A stretch of DNA of 64,000 nt. Origin: Hamiltosporidium tvaerminnensis (taxonomy: Eukaryota; Microsporidia; Dubosqiidae). The notes beneath the pieces were generated by a model, which ran no database searches, was not told the DNA's origin, and was given only the letters and a program-made list of their open reading frames with translations. Position 1 is the first letter of the stretch. Each line of letters opens with the position of its first letter. The position numbers and the translations under genes are program-made. Shown piece after piece: positions 48,201 to 61,439 of this stretch. The stretch lies in the NCBI GenBank assembly GCA_022605425.2, contig CM061252.1, positions 905,013 through 969,012 on the forward strand, given 5' to 3'.

Positions 48201-48440
48201 ATTGATATAAATAGTAAATCCATTATCATTGATTATTCTGTATGTTAGCGAAAGCGTAGTTTTAAATGGTTTTTATAATATATTATCTAAAAGAAACAAA
48301 GTGCAATATAGGCTCTGTGTTTTTCTATGAACTTAAAAAACATACTATATCATTTAGTTTTATTATATCCAAAGCTTCAAAGAAAGAAATACTTACAGAC
48401 ATTAGATACATATGATTGTCTATATGAGGTTATATATAAA
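45250..48440. other. AT-rich spacer, no gene seen
   Basis: Long A/T low-complexity stretch, A-rich at 46.5-47.1 kb. A slightly richer patch at 47.29-47.36 kb (AAAGAAAGGACAAGAACATC, ACTTCACGAAAGAACTAGG) has no usable frame. No repeat landmark of the S family is evident. Confidence 0.42.
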
Positions 48441-48441
48441 A

Positions 48442-51298
48442 TTATAAAACCTTAAGAAGCATTCTGTAGTATTCCATGTTATCATCGTGGAATCTTATTG
48501 TAACCTCATTGGTAACACTTCTGCTACTTTATAGATTTTAACGAGGGTTTAAAGAGCCATATTCATAACGAAATCATTTATATACGACAAATAAATCCTG
48601 TAATCTTACAAATTTACTATTCACAAAGTTAAGACGTAGGTTTATTGTCAAATCTTTAGAGCATTATATAATAATTTATCTCAATTATTTGAGGCGAAGT
48701 ATCTCTTGCATATTTTGCTACACCCCAAAAAAAATCTTATACGTTTTACTGCTGTTGCCTACAGAAAATATCTTCTTTGTATAGAAATATATTTTTCTTA
48801 TTCCTGTCAGTGCATAACCATTCATACAAGCTAATGATATATTAAACGGTGCGAGGATAAGATAAAGATCCGTTTAAATTCTTTAGGTTCATCTCTGAGT
48901 TAAATTCTTTGAGTTCTTCTGTAATTGTATAACTCCTTTCTATAAAAAGACTTGCCTATAATAGCCTATATTCCATAGAATGCCTTTTAAATTTGATATA
49001 TTTCTCGCAGAATTTCATTTCAACAAAGTTAGTCATATAAACGCTTATATATTTTACCCGAAAAAGAACAACAATGCTTTGTTGTGGAATATTTTCGAAT
49101 ACTAGCAGATGATTTAACGTACTTGTCTTTATAAAAAACTTTATGTGTAAGATCTGAACTATATCTTATGTTTGAAACCATAATTTTTTGCATCGATTTT
49201 CTAGTAGTTTTATTAATAATATTAGTATCTATGAACCATATTTCTTTTCCGCGCTGCTGGTTTCTCTTTTAAGGAATATTTAAATTGAAAAGATTTTCAA
49301 ATGAAAATATTATAGAGTAAATAGAAACATTTCATTCATTAACCTTAAGTAAGTTTAATTTCAAACTTAGATTTTTCATGCTTCTTGAATCACATTTGTC
49401 CGTATAACATCAATTTAATTTCTTTTTTTGAAATATTTATTTAGTGTGTGTTTAGTATATAATTCTAAAACAATATTTCTTGTCTGTTCGTAATTTAAAA
49501 TATCTTCTTTTGAATAAATAGATATAGCAGTCTATATGAACTTTATAAATGATCAATTCAGGTTAGATAACTTATATTACAATGCAATTTCACAAAATTT
49601 TAGTGTAGTATACCTCAACCAACAATCTAAAATTTTTCGAAATTTAATTAATTTGTTAATTTCTTAATTATTTTACTTTCGCTTATATAAAATATTGAAT
49701 TGAATTATCTCAAGTGTTTCCGCTAGATTTTTAAATCTTTAGAATCGAGTTATTGAATTCTATTGATTTTTCTTTCCGTGCAGAAGTTCTTTGGTGCCTA
49801 AAGTAACTTCCGATGCAAAAATTCTAGCCTTTTCTTGATTAAAAAAATATTTAAAAGCGAAGTTTTTTTTTAGTTGGAAGTCTTCTATGAACCTAGCAAC
49901 TAGCTTTGAAATTTCAAATTTTTTAATAAGTCAATTGAATATTTAGACTACATTGTTGTCATATGCTTTCAATCCTGTATAAAAAATTTACGATTTTGAT
50001 TTTTAATTTCTAAACACATAGAATAATTTTTAAATTTAAAAAGTTTTTTTGAATGATAAAATTGATGATAGTGTCTAGAAGAAAGGTATTAAATTAGTTT
50101 TAGATTGTTCGAATTATGATGTATTTCAATACTCACGGGTCCTATATAACAGCATTTCAAGATTGTAGTAACCTAAAATCAATATATCAGATGTGTAATT
50201 AAGTAAAGAGATGATTCGATCATTTGTGTATCCGTTATTATAGGAAAGTAGAAAGAAAAGGTATGTATCAAATCCTTAAGACTTCGAATTGTGTTATAGA
50301 ACCAATTAAGCTATAACGCATTGCTTTTTTAGAAAGCCCAATAATTCTAACTGATTTAAAGTTTCGATTCTTAACTACAAATCAGAGTTTCAAAGCAATG
50401 ATTCTATAATTTCATAAATATATGACAACTTATAAACGAGGTTTCTGTGAATGCTAATATAATAAAGTTCATCCTAAATCAAATTATGTATATTTAATTA
50501 TTTTGAAAGAGAAATCCAACTATGTTTAAATCGATTTATTGAACTATGGTAAGTTTATTTGGATGAAACGTAATTTAATTTTCTGAACCAAAAATTTTAA
50601 CCATTATATTACCTATAAGAAACACAAAGGTTTCTGGTTAAGATCAGGATAATTATACTGCCTTTTTTTAATTCAAACATTAGAGTTTTCAATAAATTTT
50701 ATTTACTTTCTAATTTTGCTCTTGGTAATATCAGGATCTTTTTTATCCGAATATTTCCAAATTATCATTAAGATGAGTTATCCGGTCACGATCCAAAAAG
50801 ATTATAAATTTAAATTTATATAATTCTCATTGCATATAACCTTTACTGTGTTTCTTTTAGAAATCCACAGCTTAACATATCTGCTTATTTTAGTGTTAGC
50901 TATCCTAAGACTAAATATAAAGTTTACTTGAAACCTTTTAGTACCCTTAAAATACAAAATAAGAGCTGTTTTTATTGTGAAATTGCTTTCAACCAGTTTA
51001 TTTGTAATACCTGATATTTTCTTAGGCTAAGTTTTGCCTTTTTATAAGATTCTATATGCCGTGGATCTTCAGTCTTTACCTTTTTTATTTTTATGTAAAT
51101 ATTTTAGTTCTTTGATTTTTAATTATAGATTACTATATGATACAGTTTATTCTTATATAAACCATATGAATACATTTAACGGAATCATCGACCTAATAGA
51201 CTTTCTAAAAAATTGTAGTTTGCTCGAGGAACAGTAAGCTTTTGACCTGCGTTTCTGTTTGTTGTACTATGTGAAAAATCAGAAAATAAATAAGCTCA
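48442..51298 (-). pseudogene. Decayed minus-strand coding tract, unassigned
   Basis: The plus strand is pyrimidine-rich and GC slightly raised over 2.9 kb, with coding-like minus runs. At 51,295-51,185: AYLFSDFSHSTTNRNAG then QKLTVPRANYNFLESLLGR before TGA. Around 50.20-50.09 kb: TQMIESSLYLITHLIY, two stops, then KCCYIGPVSIEIHHNSNNLK. At 48,528-48,442: SSRSVTNEVTIRFHDDNMEY, YRMLLKVL. All three are on the same strand, so one gene or two neighbours decayed by many mutations. The phrase PVSIEIHHNS faintly resembles the P-V-x-L-S-L-E-N-H-C-S strand of the PI-PLC X domain, too weak to name. A plus frame at 51,034-51,237 overlaps and is probably a shadow. Confidence 0.35.
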
Positions 51299-51299
51299 T

Positions 51300-54200
51300 G
51301 TTTTATGAATCACGTTTTTCATGATTTATACTAGGGTCTTATAGATTTTTCTGCTTCGAATATAAGTTTTTTTTTGACATATTAAGTCTTTCATTTGACT
51401 GAGAGCCAGTATAAGATACCATGAGAAAAAATTTGAAAGCATTTAAATTATACAATTCATAAAATTTGGGTTTGAATGATTTTTTGGTATACTTTTTTAA
51501 TTTTACCCAGTTTCTTCAGAACTACTCGTGCGAAAGTATGATAAAAAGTATTCTTGAATTATTCAGTGTTCATTTTCAGTTTAAATTATAATTTAGTTCA
51601 TTTTCGATTTAAAAATTTTTTATCTTCATTTGAAACGTATCGATTTTTCTTTAATTTTATCTGCCGAAAAATTGCAACGATATTAAAATTATAATCTAAT
51701 TAAAATTTTCTATTTGTGCATATTTCTTCATAAAACATTCCGAGTTTCTTAGGAAATTTTTTTATTATGTAAAAATTTATAAAAAAAAGGGAAATACAGT
51801 AGCAAAATTTCGAGTGAGATTCATTGAACCTTTTTACCATCTCTAAATATACAAAGTACCATAATTATTATTTCATAAACCTAAAAGTGAACTCATTATT
51901 TAGATTTTAATAAATCTATACAATGCAAAAAAGGCGAAAAATATTATAAAAATTCTGAAATGTAGATTCTTTTAGAAACTAAAATATTTGACACACATAA
52001 AACGGTTATACAATTTAAATACCAATAATAAAGGCTAATAAGAGGAAATAACATTATATTAGTAATTTATCAGAAAATCTAGTCTTATTTTCTAACCTGT
52101 AACATTATTATATTGTCTGCCTGGTTTAATTGACTATTTCAAAAATATTTAAATAGAAGCAAAAGGAAATAGAATAAAAAATAGAAAACAATATTTTAAC
52201 GTAATTTAGTAGACACTAGTAAATAATAATTCAAGACTTGTAATTATTCGTCTTACTTTATTTCTATTTTTTGTATTTCTATTTATGAAACTATCAAAAT
52301 TAATAATTACTTTAAATGAAACCAAGTCAAGAAGATATTAATAAACATAAAAAAAACGCTAAAAATTTTAATAGACAAATATGTCTTTTTTAGACAAACT
52401 ACTGTTTTTTACCCTTATGTATAAATTTAAAAAGTATCAACTGTTTTTAAAAGTGTTTCATCCTAATTTATTTTATGTATCAAGGAAACCCAAATAATAT
52501 AAAATAAATTTATATTCTTTAAATCGACATCAAGATAGCTTAATTTATTAAAATATCATATTTTTAAATACAATTAGAATACACCAGCACTGTGAAATTA
52601 GACTCGCTATATCAGAAAATATTTTAATAAAATAATGTAAAAAAAAATAAATTCAAAAACCATTAAGAATTAAATATTAATCTAAAAAACGACTACAGTT
52701 TTTTTTAATTGAAATAGAAATTTGGTAATAAACAAGGGAGACATTACAATTAACTTATTTTATGTAATTTAATTTAAATTTAAAAAAGGTATTTTGCAGC
52801 TTTGATCTTTACAATCTAAAAAACCTCCTTATATCTATAGATTCCATACTACAAATGAATTTATAAAACAAAGGTCTTAAATGCTAAAACTTGTTTTAAT
52901 ATTCTATTTACATATAATTCTACAGACTAAATTTTTCTTTTCTTTTATAATAGCTAGAAATATTATAATAAACACAAATTAATAAAAAAGATGCTAACAT
53001 TTGGAAATATATAAAAATAATTTAATAGAATAAGTGCTAACAGTTACAATATATTTTTAAAGGAGAACTTGTACTCAAAAAGTAAAATAATTTCCTAATA
53101 TTTTTAATTACATTGATTTATTGAGTATAGCAAATTTAATAAAAAATATTAAATAAATAAAATAGCCAGGCTTATTCTTTTTAATCAAATAAAAATTACA
53201 AACTAGTATCTTTTTAATTTAATAAATGTCCTAATTATTTTTTTTTTTCAAATTTATATCATATTACATTTTACTTCCTTACAAATTAAATATAAAAAAA
53301 AATTGCTACATCCAATATTTACATATGTGAAATAAATTACAGTAGTTAAGATAACTACATTATACAAGTTTCATTTCAAAATCAAAATGTAGTATCTAGT
53401 TATTAGAAAAAAACCTAAAGTATTAACTAAAAAAAACTATGATCAATAAGTATTGTAAAAAAATGTTATTTATGAATGGATTTTAATATATTGCTTTTCT
53501 ATATATCATATAAACCCCAACACAAATATCAAAAGACGACATAAATTAGTTTCACACACAAATATATTCATTTATAATAATTTAGAAAGTATCGTACAAA
53601 TTTTTGTCATATTTCTCTTATAGCTTCCTTTCACCTTGAAAAAATCCTCGAAGTTTCTATTTTATCATCAAAATTAGAGATAATCTTCAAAACAAAGATA
53701 ATTGATATTTAAAGGTAGTATCCAATTTATTTTATAATAAAATTAATAGGTTTAAAACTTCGTATTTATCTTCTATTTGAGCAGATTATAAATATATTAG
53801 TAAGTTTTACCAATGTAATTTTAAAATTTAGAATTTCTTTTATTACTATGTAAAACGTAAAAAAAAAAATTAAAAACATGTATAAATCCCCTTTCATATA
53901 ATCCATCAAAAGACAATAAATTTTTTTAAAAACAGTATATAGATATAATGAACCAAAGAGCAAGTTACGAAAAATACCCATAATGTCAGATTTAAAGAAC
54001 CCTAAGATCAGATATTCTTTTGAAAAGCCTGCGAGAGATACAATAGAGGAAATATATTAAGTCTGGTACAGCTGAATATGATATATGTTTTGATTTCTTT
54101 TTTGATTATAAATTTGTACCATATGATTTATTAATTGGAAAGAATCATATTACATTTCTTTAAAGATATTCTACGATTTCCCTCCTCTTTTATATATTGG

Positions 54201-56930
54201 ATATATAGCTTTTCGGTTTCTACTTAATTTTTATGAATAGAGGATATTTTATCAAGTTTTACAAAGTTTAACGAAATATTTAATTTGTATTCAAAACACA
54301 TTTTTTTTTTGTAATTGTACTCTGTAGAAATTATTTAAATTTTACTAATCTCTTCCTCCATCTTCTATATATTGGTGCGTTGTTAACTTTAACAGAAATT
54401 CTACTTAAAAAATACATTTTCTGTCATTAAAATTCTTTATTTGCACTTCTAATTATTATTACCAAATTAAATTTTCTTTTTGATTCTTAAAAGTTTTTTT
54501 AAACAATTTTGTGATTTATGCCGGTAAACATTAAAATTTCTATGAAGTACCAAATCCAAAATATATTATCAGCACAATATTCTTTTATTTATATAATTTG
54601 TACTTTAAATGAAACTGAAGAAAACATTGAATTAAATTTAAATAATTTAACTGCACTGTAAAAGTTTCTTTTAAGTAACCTATGGTTTTTAAGATTTATG
54701 GCATATTCTCTACTAACATTATATTAATTGCTTTTTGTTATGATATCTGTAAAAATATTGAAACATAAATTCTTTTTTTATTTAAATTCTAACCCATAAG
54801 AATTAATTTGCAAGAAAAAACCGCTACTTAAGGAAAAGAATATAAATTTTACTAATAATCTTAGAAGTACAAATTGAAGTATTTAAACCCAAGAAACCAT
54901 CCTTCCTATCTTCTTTTAATATTTTTTTTAAGATCTCTACAATACTTTTAAAATGTTTACGATTTGTTTGTCGTGGAATAGAATGCAGGTTTATAATTTG
55001 ATTATGTTTTTATTCTTTTGTATAATTGAAGAGTATTTTAATTTTTTATTGGATAAATACGAAAGGATTTTGAGAAAATATTTAACTGCAGACTGATTAT
55101 AGTAAGAAATCAGACCAGTTCTTTCCATTTATATTTTTAATTTATTCTACACAATTTTTTTTGATTATTAAATGAAGATTTATAATTTCGTTTAAATACA
55201 ACAGAAAAAATGGAATCAAAAATAGTTAGAGTAGTACATAGTAGGATTTAATGAGAGGTATTATTGTCTGATATCGATCAAATTATTTTCTGATGTTAAT
55301 AACTTGTAGTATTGAAGAATTGAATATCCTTAAAAACGAAAGACAATATATTAGAATGTGATAATAGGTGTAGGAGAAGGAAAAGTTGTGGATGGATGTG
55401 ATGACATAATGAAAATATTATTTTTAAAATTTTATATTCTTGGGTTCTTAGGTATTGTTGCTCTAAATCTATAATGTATATATTTTTGAACAAATTTTAG
55501 GAAAATACTGAAATCCACAAGAAGAAACTTTTAGAGCGCGTTGTATTCTTTTTGCTTTCTATTTTTTAGAACAAACATATAATATTCAGCTAAACCATCT
55601 TCTTAATTAAATGATAGAATTGAAGCAAAAAGAATTAGAAAAAATATTGAATGATTTAAAACTTTTCATGAATATGAATAATTTTCTATTCCGATAATTT
55701 ATAATAAAAAATTCTATATCTTCATATTCTTTTATTAAATTGTTACCCTTGTATTAAAAACATTTTCTGACTTCTTTTTATCTGTTATAATATTTTCGTC
55801 GTTTTAAAAATATTTTATTAATTCTTTAAAAAAGAGAATTTAATTTGCTGATTCTTTTACAATAAAAAACCGATCCAGATTGTGATATTACAAATAAATT
55901 AATAATAAGATTTTTATACACTATACTTTCTACTATAAAACGAAACATTGAAACAGAATAAGGTTAGACCTCTAACTCATTAAGTTTCATTTAACAGTCT
56001 ATAAAAATTAACCAAAACAAACACTATTTGTTCAGATACTCTTATTTATATATACTGAAATCAAGCTCAAAAAATTAATTAATACATTAGGTATGCTTAG
56101 TGCAGATACTTTAAACTACAATAAGACACACATATGTATGAATAATAAAACAAAGGTATAAAATAGATGTTTCAGTCTCGTATAAAATATTTCTTTGTCA
56201 TTTTAATATTTCCGAGATTCGTCTTCCATTTTAATATTTAATACGTTATAAATTTATGAATGCATTGTTTAAAATAAGAATCCTAGGTATTTGCTAAATC
56301 TATATCAAAATTGAGATAGCTGTTCATTAAAAGCAATAGAAGATAAGTAAAAGCATAATTTGTAAAACTATAACTGTAAAGAAGACTTACCGAGGAGCGT
56401 TTGTATTCTATTTCGAAGTTAAAAAAATTGGTTCATTTTTTTTAGTGCCAATGGATTTCCTATACCTTTAAAAGAGATTCAAAGAAAATACTCGAATTAT
56501 TTACAGAAAATATATTTATTCAGGTTAAATTTGAATTATCCATAATTCGCATTACTTTTTATAAAATTTCTTGTATATCAATAAGTAATCCGTATAAATT
56601 CGTGTAAATTCGTAGTCTCGTTTTTAAATGGAGGTTGTTTTTTTTTAAGAATTTTAAAAGTCCAACCAGATAATTATTTAATGAAGTAATGACAGGTTTG
56701 TCTCTGAAAATACGGACTAGTAATATTAAATATTTTAATTTTTATATTCTTCAGCTTTAAAATAAATTTCGAGTAAACTCACAATAATACAATCAAAATT
56801 TGAGTGCATCTAAGCATTATACAAAGATTAATTTTTAAACTTAATAAAAGTGTTTTTAAAAACTATATTTTGCCATTTTAATTTGTATAGAGAATTAATC
56901 TAAAAAATTTGATAGAACCCAAAACCATAA
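51300..56930. other. Long AT-rich spacer, no gene seen
   Basis: Over 5.6 kb of A/T low complexity. Minus frames at 53,766-53,981 (71 codons) and 55,296-55,493 (65 codons) are Phe/Ile/Leu/Tyr-rich, lack motifs and look like chance frames on T-rich plus-strand DNA. No S-family landmark is recognised, although the S7-S8 spacing (14.7 kb) would accommodate a highly diverged extra unit. Confidence 0.4.
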
Positions 56931-58000
56931 GTCTATTTCTTTGTATCGATAGTTAGACGCGAAATTATAGTCACGTGTATTAGACAGACATTGTTGGTAA
57001 TTAGAGAGAACACATTTATAAAAAGGGAAATCACTTTACAGATAGCATATGCAATATTCGAGTATCATGTACAGTGTTTGAAGAGAGCATTGAGATCAAA
57101 TACCAAAGTTTACATTTTTAAGGCCAGCGAGATAAAGATGATTCACTAAACTTTTTTATTTAAAATTCTAAACAGTTTCTTAAAGCTAGTTGGCAAATAG
57201 TGCTAAAAATCTGTATATTTCAAAGTTCTTTCGTTGTATACCTCTTATAAAAGTATTTCATCTAAAAAGGCAATTTTGTTCCTAAATCAGGCTCATTGCC
57301 TTGGAGTTATTGCAAAACAGGCATTAGTGCAGCCATGATTGTATATCAACATTTTTATAATTGAATAAATTCAATTTGTTTAGTAAATTCGACTTTTTTA
57401 ATCCATTGAACGGGTTATTTGTTTACTAGCCTATGCATTTATGTCTAGGCCTGAGAAAATAATCTTACATAACCCCTTCAACAAGCCATATCAGCATGAG
57501 AGTAATAGTATTGGTACTTTAAGCTGCTGATTCCAGAATAATATCAGTATCATTTGGTATTGATGGCATTTGTTGTATGGCTTCTACATATGTTTGGTAA
57601 AAGAGTTGTATCAAGGCATCATAAAATTACTACCCCAGAAATGGCAAATCCCTACGTAGCGGAATAGTATGAGGACCACTGTAGAATATGCCACGAATTA
57701 AAAATTCAGCCATATATATAGTTTTTTATTTTCTCAAGACAAATTGCTTTAACTGTACAATACAAAATGATAGTCTAGTTCTTTGATAGGTTTCTCTAAT
57801 GACTTACTTCAAACTTATCATGGTATTTTAGATAGACTGTAATACGAAGAATAAACCATATAAATCAGAGTTCATCTATTAAAACCCACTTTACCAATCG
57901 AAATACTTGAGTATCATTGTGCATTGAATTAGTTCCAATCCATACCAACCCCTGTAACTTATATATTATTAAGTAGATTTAAAATATGTCTATATATAAT
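56930..58000 (+). repeat. Subtelomeric repeat copy S8, left part
   Basis: Anchor CAGGCTCATTGCCTTGGAG at 57,288, very close to S2 (GGCTCATTGCTTTAAAG). The text around 57,680-57,730 (GTAGAATATGCCACGAATTA, then ATATATAGTTTTTTATTTTC) corresponds to the GTAGAAGATGCCAC...TATAGTTTT landmark of S2, S3 and S6. The right block with AACTTCCAATTATGG was not found, so the copy is truncated or too diverged to its right. It is 5.98 kb from S9. Confidence 0.65.
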
Positions 58001-60690
58001 ATAAAGATAATAATAAATTCATAGCACTTTTGATATTCTCTCTGAGAATATCCACCCTACGCACATTAAATATAATATACCTCAGACATTCCCGAAGAGA
58101 TTATCTATTCTATATACAGGGAAAAGCTTAAGGTAAAAAAAGAAAAAATTCTAGATTTTACTGAAAGTATCAAGTCAAGAAATTAGTATTATCTTAAAAA
58201 AACTTCCTAAAATATAAAAACGAGTTTTAAATTACCCAATTTCGATAATCACTGTATAATTAGTATTTAACATGTGGAAAATCAATACTTTATTCATATT
58301 ATGTACGTTTGACTTATTTACTTCGAATGAAAGATAACTAATAATATAGTCACCCTAAGTTTTAGAAAATATATTCAGGTTGCTAATATATATAGTAGTT
58401 TCTTTTGTTTTTCTTAAAAAATATAAGTATATTAATAGTTAATAAATAAAATAATTTAGCACAAAAAAAATTTGAAGAATTTTTTGCTTAAAACATAATT
58501 ATAAGTTAAAAAAATTGTAAATTTTAAACTTAAACTAGGCAAAACCAAATTAAATTTTTATTAAAACGAAAAAATATCTATTTGAGCAATCTGAAATATA
58601 ATTGGAAAAATAATTTCTAATAAAAAATCATTAATGTATATTCTATCATTTATAGAGTCAAACGGGAAAACTAGATCTAAGAAAAATTATAACAGTTTTT
58701 GACAGATTTAAAACATTATTTCTTTGTACGGTACATAAATCATCAATATAAAATATAAGATTTCACAGTTTACTATATCCAAAAAAAATATGTTTAATGT
58801 TTTTTTAAACTAGTTTAGTTTATATACTACTTAAATTTATTAATATAAATGCTTTCTTAATAGATATTATAAAAGAATGATAATCGAAGAAAGTAATATT
58901 ATATAAAACAAAAAATAAAATTTAAACCGGTTGAATGAAAATACTATTACCTTCGGATTAGAGTTACAATTTAAAATATCTTAAATTTGTAGCAAGTTCT
59001 ACTTTAGTAAAAAATATCTTGATTCCCTCCTGTATTTTTAGCCTATAGATATAAATTAAAGGTTAAAAAATAGAGATAATTCGGTCTTCATAAAACAGTT
59101 AAAGTAAGCATTGTCTCAAAATAGAGGTATTCCAAACTAGAATAAACCGTTCATTCTTCAACCAAAGTTATTTATTTAACACCTGTATTTTAAAAAATTA
59201 ACAAATTTTTAATACTACAAATAGAATTTGATATTTCTGATTTTCACAATAAAATATTTTTCTCAAGATATTTTTCGAATTTCGTTGCTAGAATACAATT
59301 CTATCCTAATGAAAACAAAAAACTGTATACAATATACTACAATAATACAAACCATTAGTAATTTCTTAGAAAATTAAAAATTGAAAAGATAAAAAATAAT
59401 TTGAACAAATTGAAGCTCACGAATATTGTTAGTAGAATTTTTTTCAGAATACAGAGCTAGAATTAAAAAAAATTAATAATTTTTTAAAAAATCTTGACTT
59501 TTGCAAAAAAACTAAAAATTCTCCATTATGTATACAGTATTACAAAGAATTTTCGGATTAATTTATTTAAAAGATACTTGATCATATAAAAATCATAAAT
59601 AAGCTGTTAAAATTCAAATCAAATCTAAAATTGTAAAAATTGCACAAATAAGATATTTGAAAAAAAATAAAAATTTAAAAAAAAAAATAAAAAATTTGAA
59701 AAGGTGTAAAAAAACGTGAAAAAACAGCTAAATTTAAGAGAGAATTTAAAAAAATTAAAGAACGCCAATAAAAACATATAAAAAACTTAAAAAAAATTGT
59801 AATTAAATCAAAAAAGATATAAAAAACTTTACAAATAAATAATTCTTGTAAATTAGTACAAATCTTTTTAAAAAATTTAAAAAATAGTTTAAAAATTTAA
59901 AAAAATCAAAAAAACTTTTAAAAAAATTTGAAACGAAGACATTTATATAAAAAATTAAAAACAGCGAACGAAATTTAAAGTATAAGCATTCGTAAGACTT
60001 TTATAAAAACAAGATTTCTAATTCACAACATATTTGCTGCATAATATTTAAATTTGTTATAAAAAAACACAAAAAACTTCCTAAAATATAAAAAAATAGA
60101 GTAAAAAGCTTATTAAAAAAGGTAATAACTAAAAAAAATACTCATACTTCTACGAAAGCAACGAAAGACTTGACAGAAAGAGAAAAAACTATAAAACAGC
60201 ACGATATTGCACAACAACTCAAAACAGAATTAGAAGGAAATAATTTATGCCATATTAACTTAGCAAGAATGTTTCAAAACCTTCGTTTTTGCGTATAATT
60301 CAAGAAAGTATTCTAAAAAAAAGTATATATTATTACGAAAATCATATACCAACAGAAAATCAATTGACATTTCAAATGTAATAACTACACAAAAATATCA
60401 TAATAAAAAATTAAGCTAAGTAGATCTTCGTTTACTTAAATATTGTAAAGTTTATATAAAAAGATATAAAGAAGTCAGATACTCAAAGTGAGCGTTTGAT
60501 CTAAGTTAGAAAGAATGTAAAAATGTATATGTCAAATTACGAAGATTAGGTAACTTAATGCCGAAGAAGAAATACAATTTAATATATATGAAAATTTTGG
60601 TACTTTAAAAGACAATATACACAAAAGAAGGAAAACAACATAGTTTATTTATAACTAAAAACTCTAACTTAACTCTTGCAAATCTAATAT
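58001..60690. other. AT-rich spacer with extreme A-rich segment
   Basis: No gene. The segment 59,640-59,960 is almost pure A with scattered T (many AAAAAATTTAAAAA words), the most extreme low complexity in the window. Sequence read accuracy may be poor here. Confidence 0.45.
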
Positions 60691-60935
60691 TTTCATGCCA
60701 TACGAAAATTATTACTAGCCCAAACTCCTTCCCGCAACTACATCTTAAAAACACAAACCACAAAATAACATATAATGCAGTATTGCCAGTTATTAACCCA
60801 GATTCTTTTTCAAAATCCTATCTACTTATAATCACCTTAATTCTAATCCAGAAACCAGATTCAAAGAAAGAGAAAGAAATAACCTCAACAAGATTAGGGT
60901 TATGGTTGGTTTCTGGTGTTGGCTAACTAGAAGAT
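60691..60935. repeat. C-rich patch followed by interstitial telomere-like words
   Basis: At 60,718-60,870 the plus strand is C-rich (CCCAAACTCCTTCCCGC, ACCTTAATTCTAATCC). At 60,889-60,930 it becomes G-rich with GATTAGGGTTATGGTTGG and TTTCTGGTGTTGGC. GATTAGGGTTATGGTT reads as one full and one mutated TTAGGG unit. The order C-rich then G-rich is opposite in strand, like a decayed head-to-head array. A comparable pair of patches lies at 1.07-1.33 kb, although there the G-rich words come first. Confidence 0.45.
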
Positions 60936-61439
60936 TAATTAATTTTCACACTACAATTAAATTTTTCGATTGTTCTTACTTCTTTTTTATTTTTTAAGCA
61001 TTTTACTTTATATTCTTTATTACATATACAAATTTCTTTCTTGGGTGATAGGTAAAAATACCATTATTAACTGTTTTTCCCTATTTAACTTATCTTTGTT
61101 TCAATTTTAATTTTTAAAAACCTGTTAGCTCAGGTAATTCCATACTTTCATCCAAAAAAATTGATTTTAAAAGAACAGTTAGGGTAAATATACTTTTTCT
61201 CTTTTCGGTAGGGATGACTTTATTTTCAAAAACGACTATTTTAACTTTTTATATTTAAATAAATCCAAAAAAAAAGTTAGGAAAAAATAATTAAATTTTT
61301 ATTTATGAATATTTTATTAGGTTCTCGTAAATCAGTTATGAAAGAAACTAACAACTCTTATCTAGTTAGTGGGGTTAAGAAATGTACCTTTCTTTGAATA
61401 AACCAGCGTGAAACAAATCTTCTTGTTTTTGAATTGGGA
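60936..61439. other. AT-rich spacer, no gene seen
   Basis: Short mixed A/T stretch between the C-rich patch and the G-rich block. A word at 61,157-61,182 (AAAAAAATTGATTTTAAAAG, AACAG) is shared loosely with 36,835 (AAAAAATTGACTTTAAAAGA). Nothing else. Confidence 0.4.

Noticed and set aside
53766-55493. Minus frames at 53,766-53,981 and 55,296-55,493
   Set aside because: Isolated, Phe/Ile/Leu/Tyr-rich, no motif, and no GC or codon contrast with flanks.
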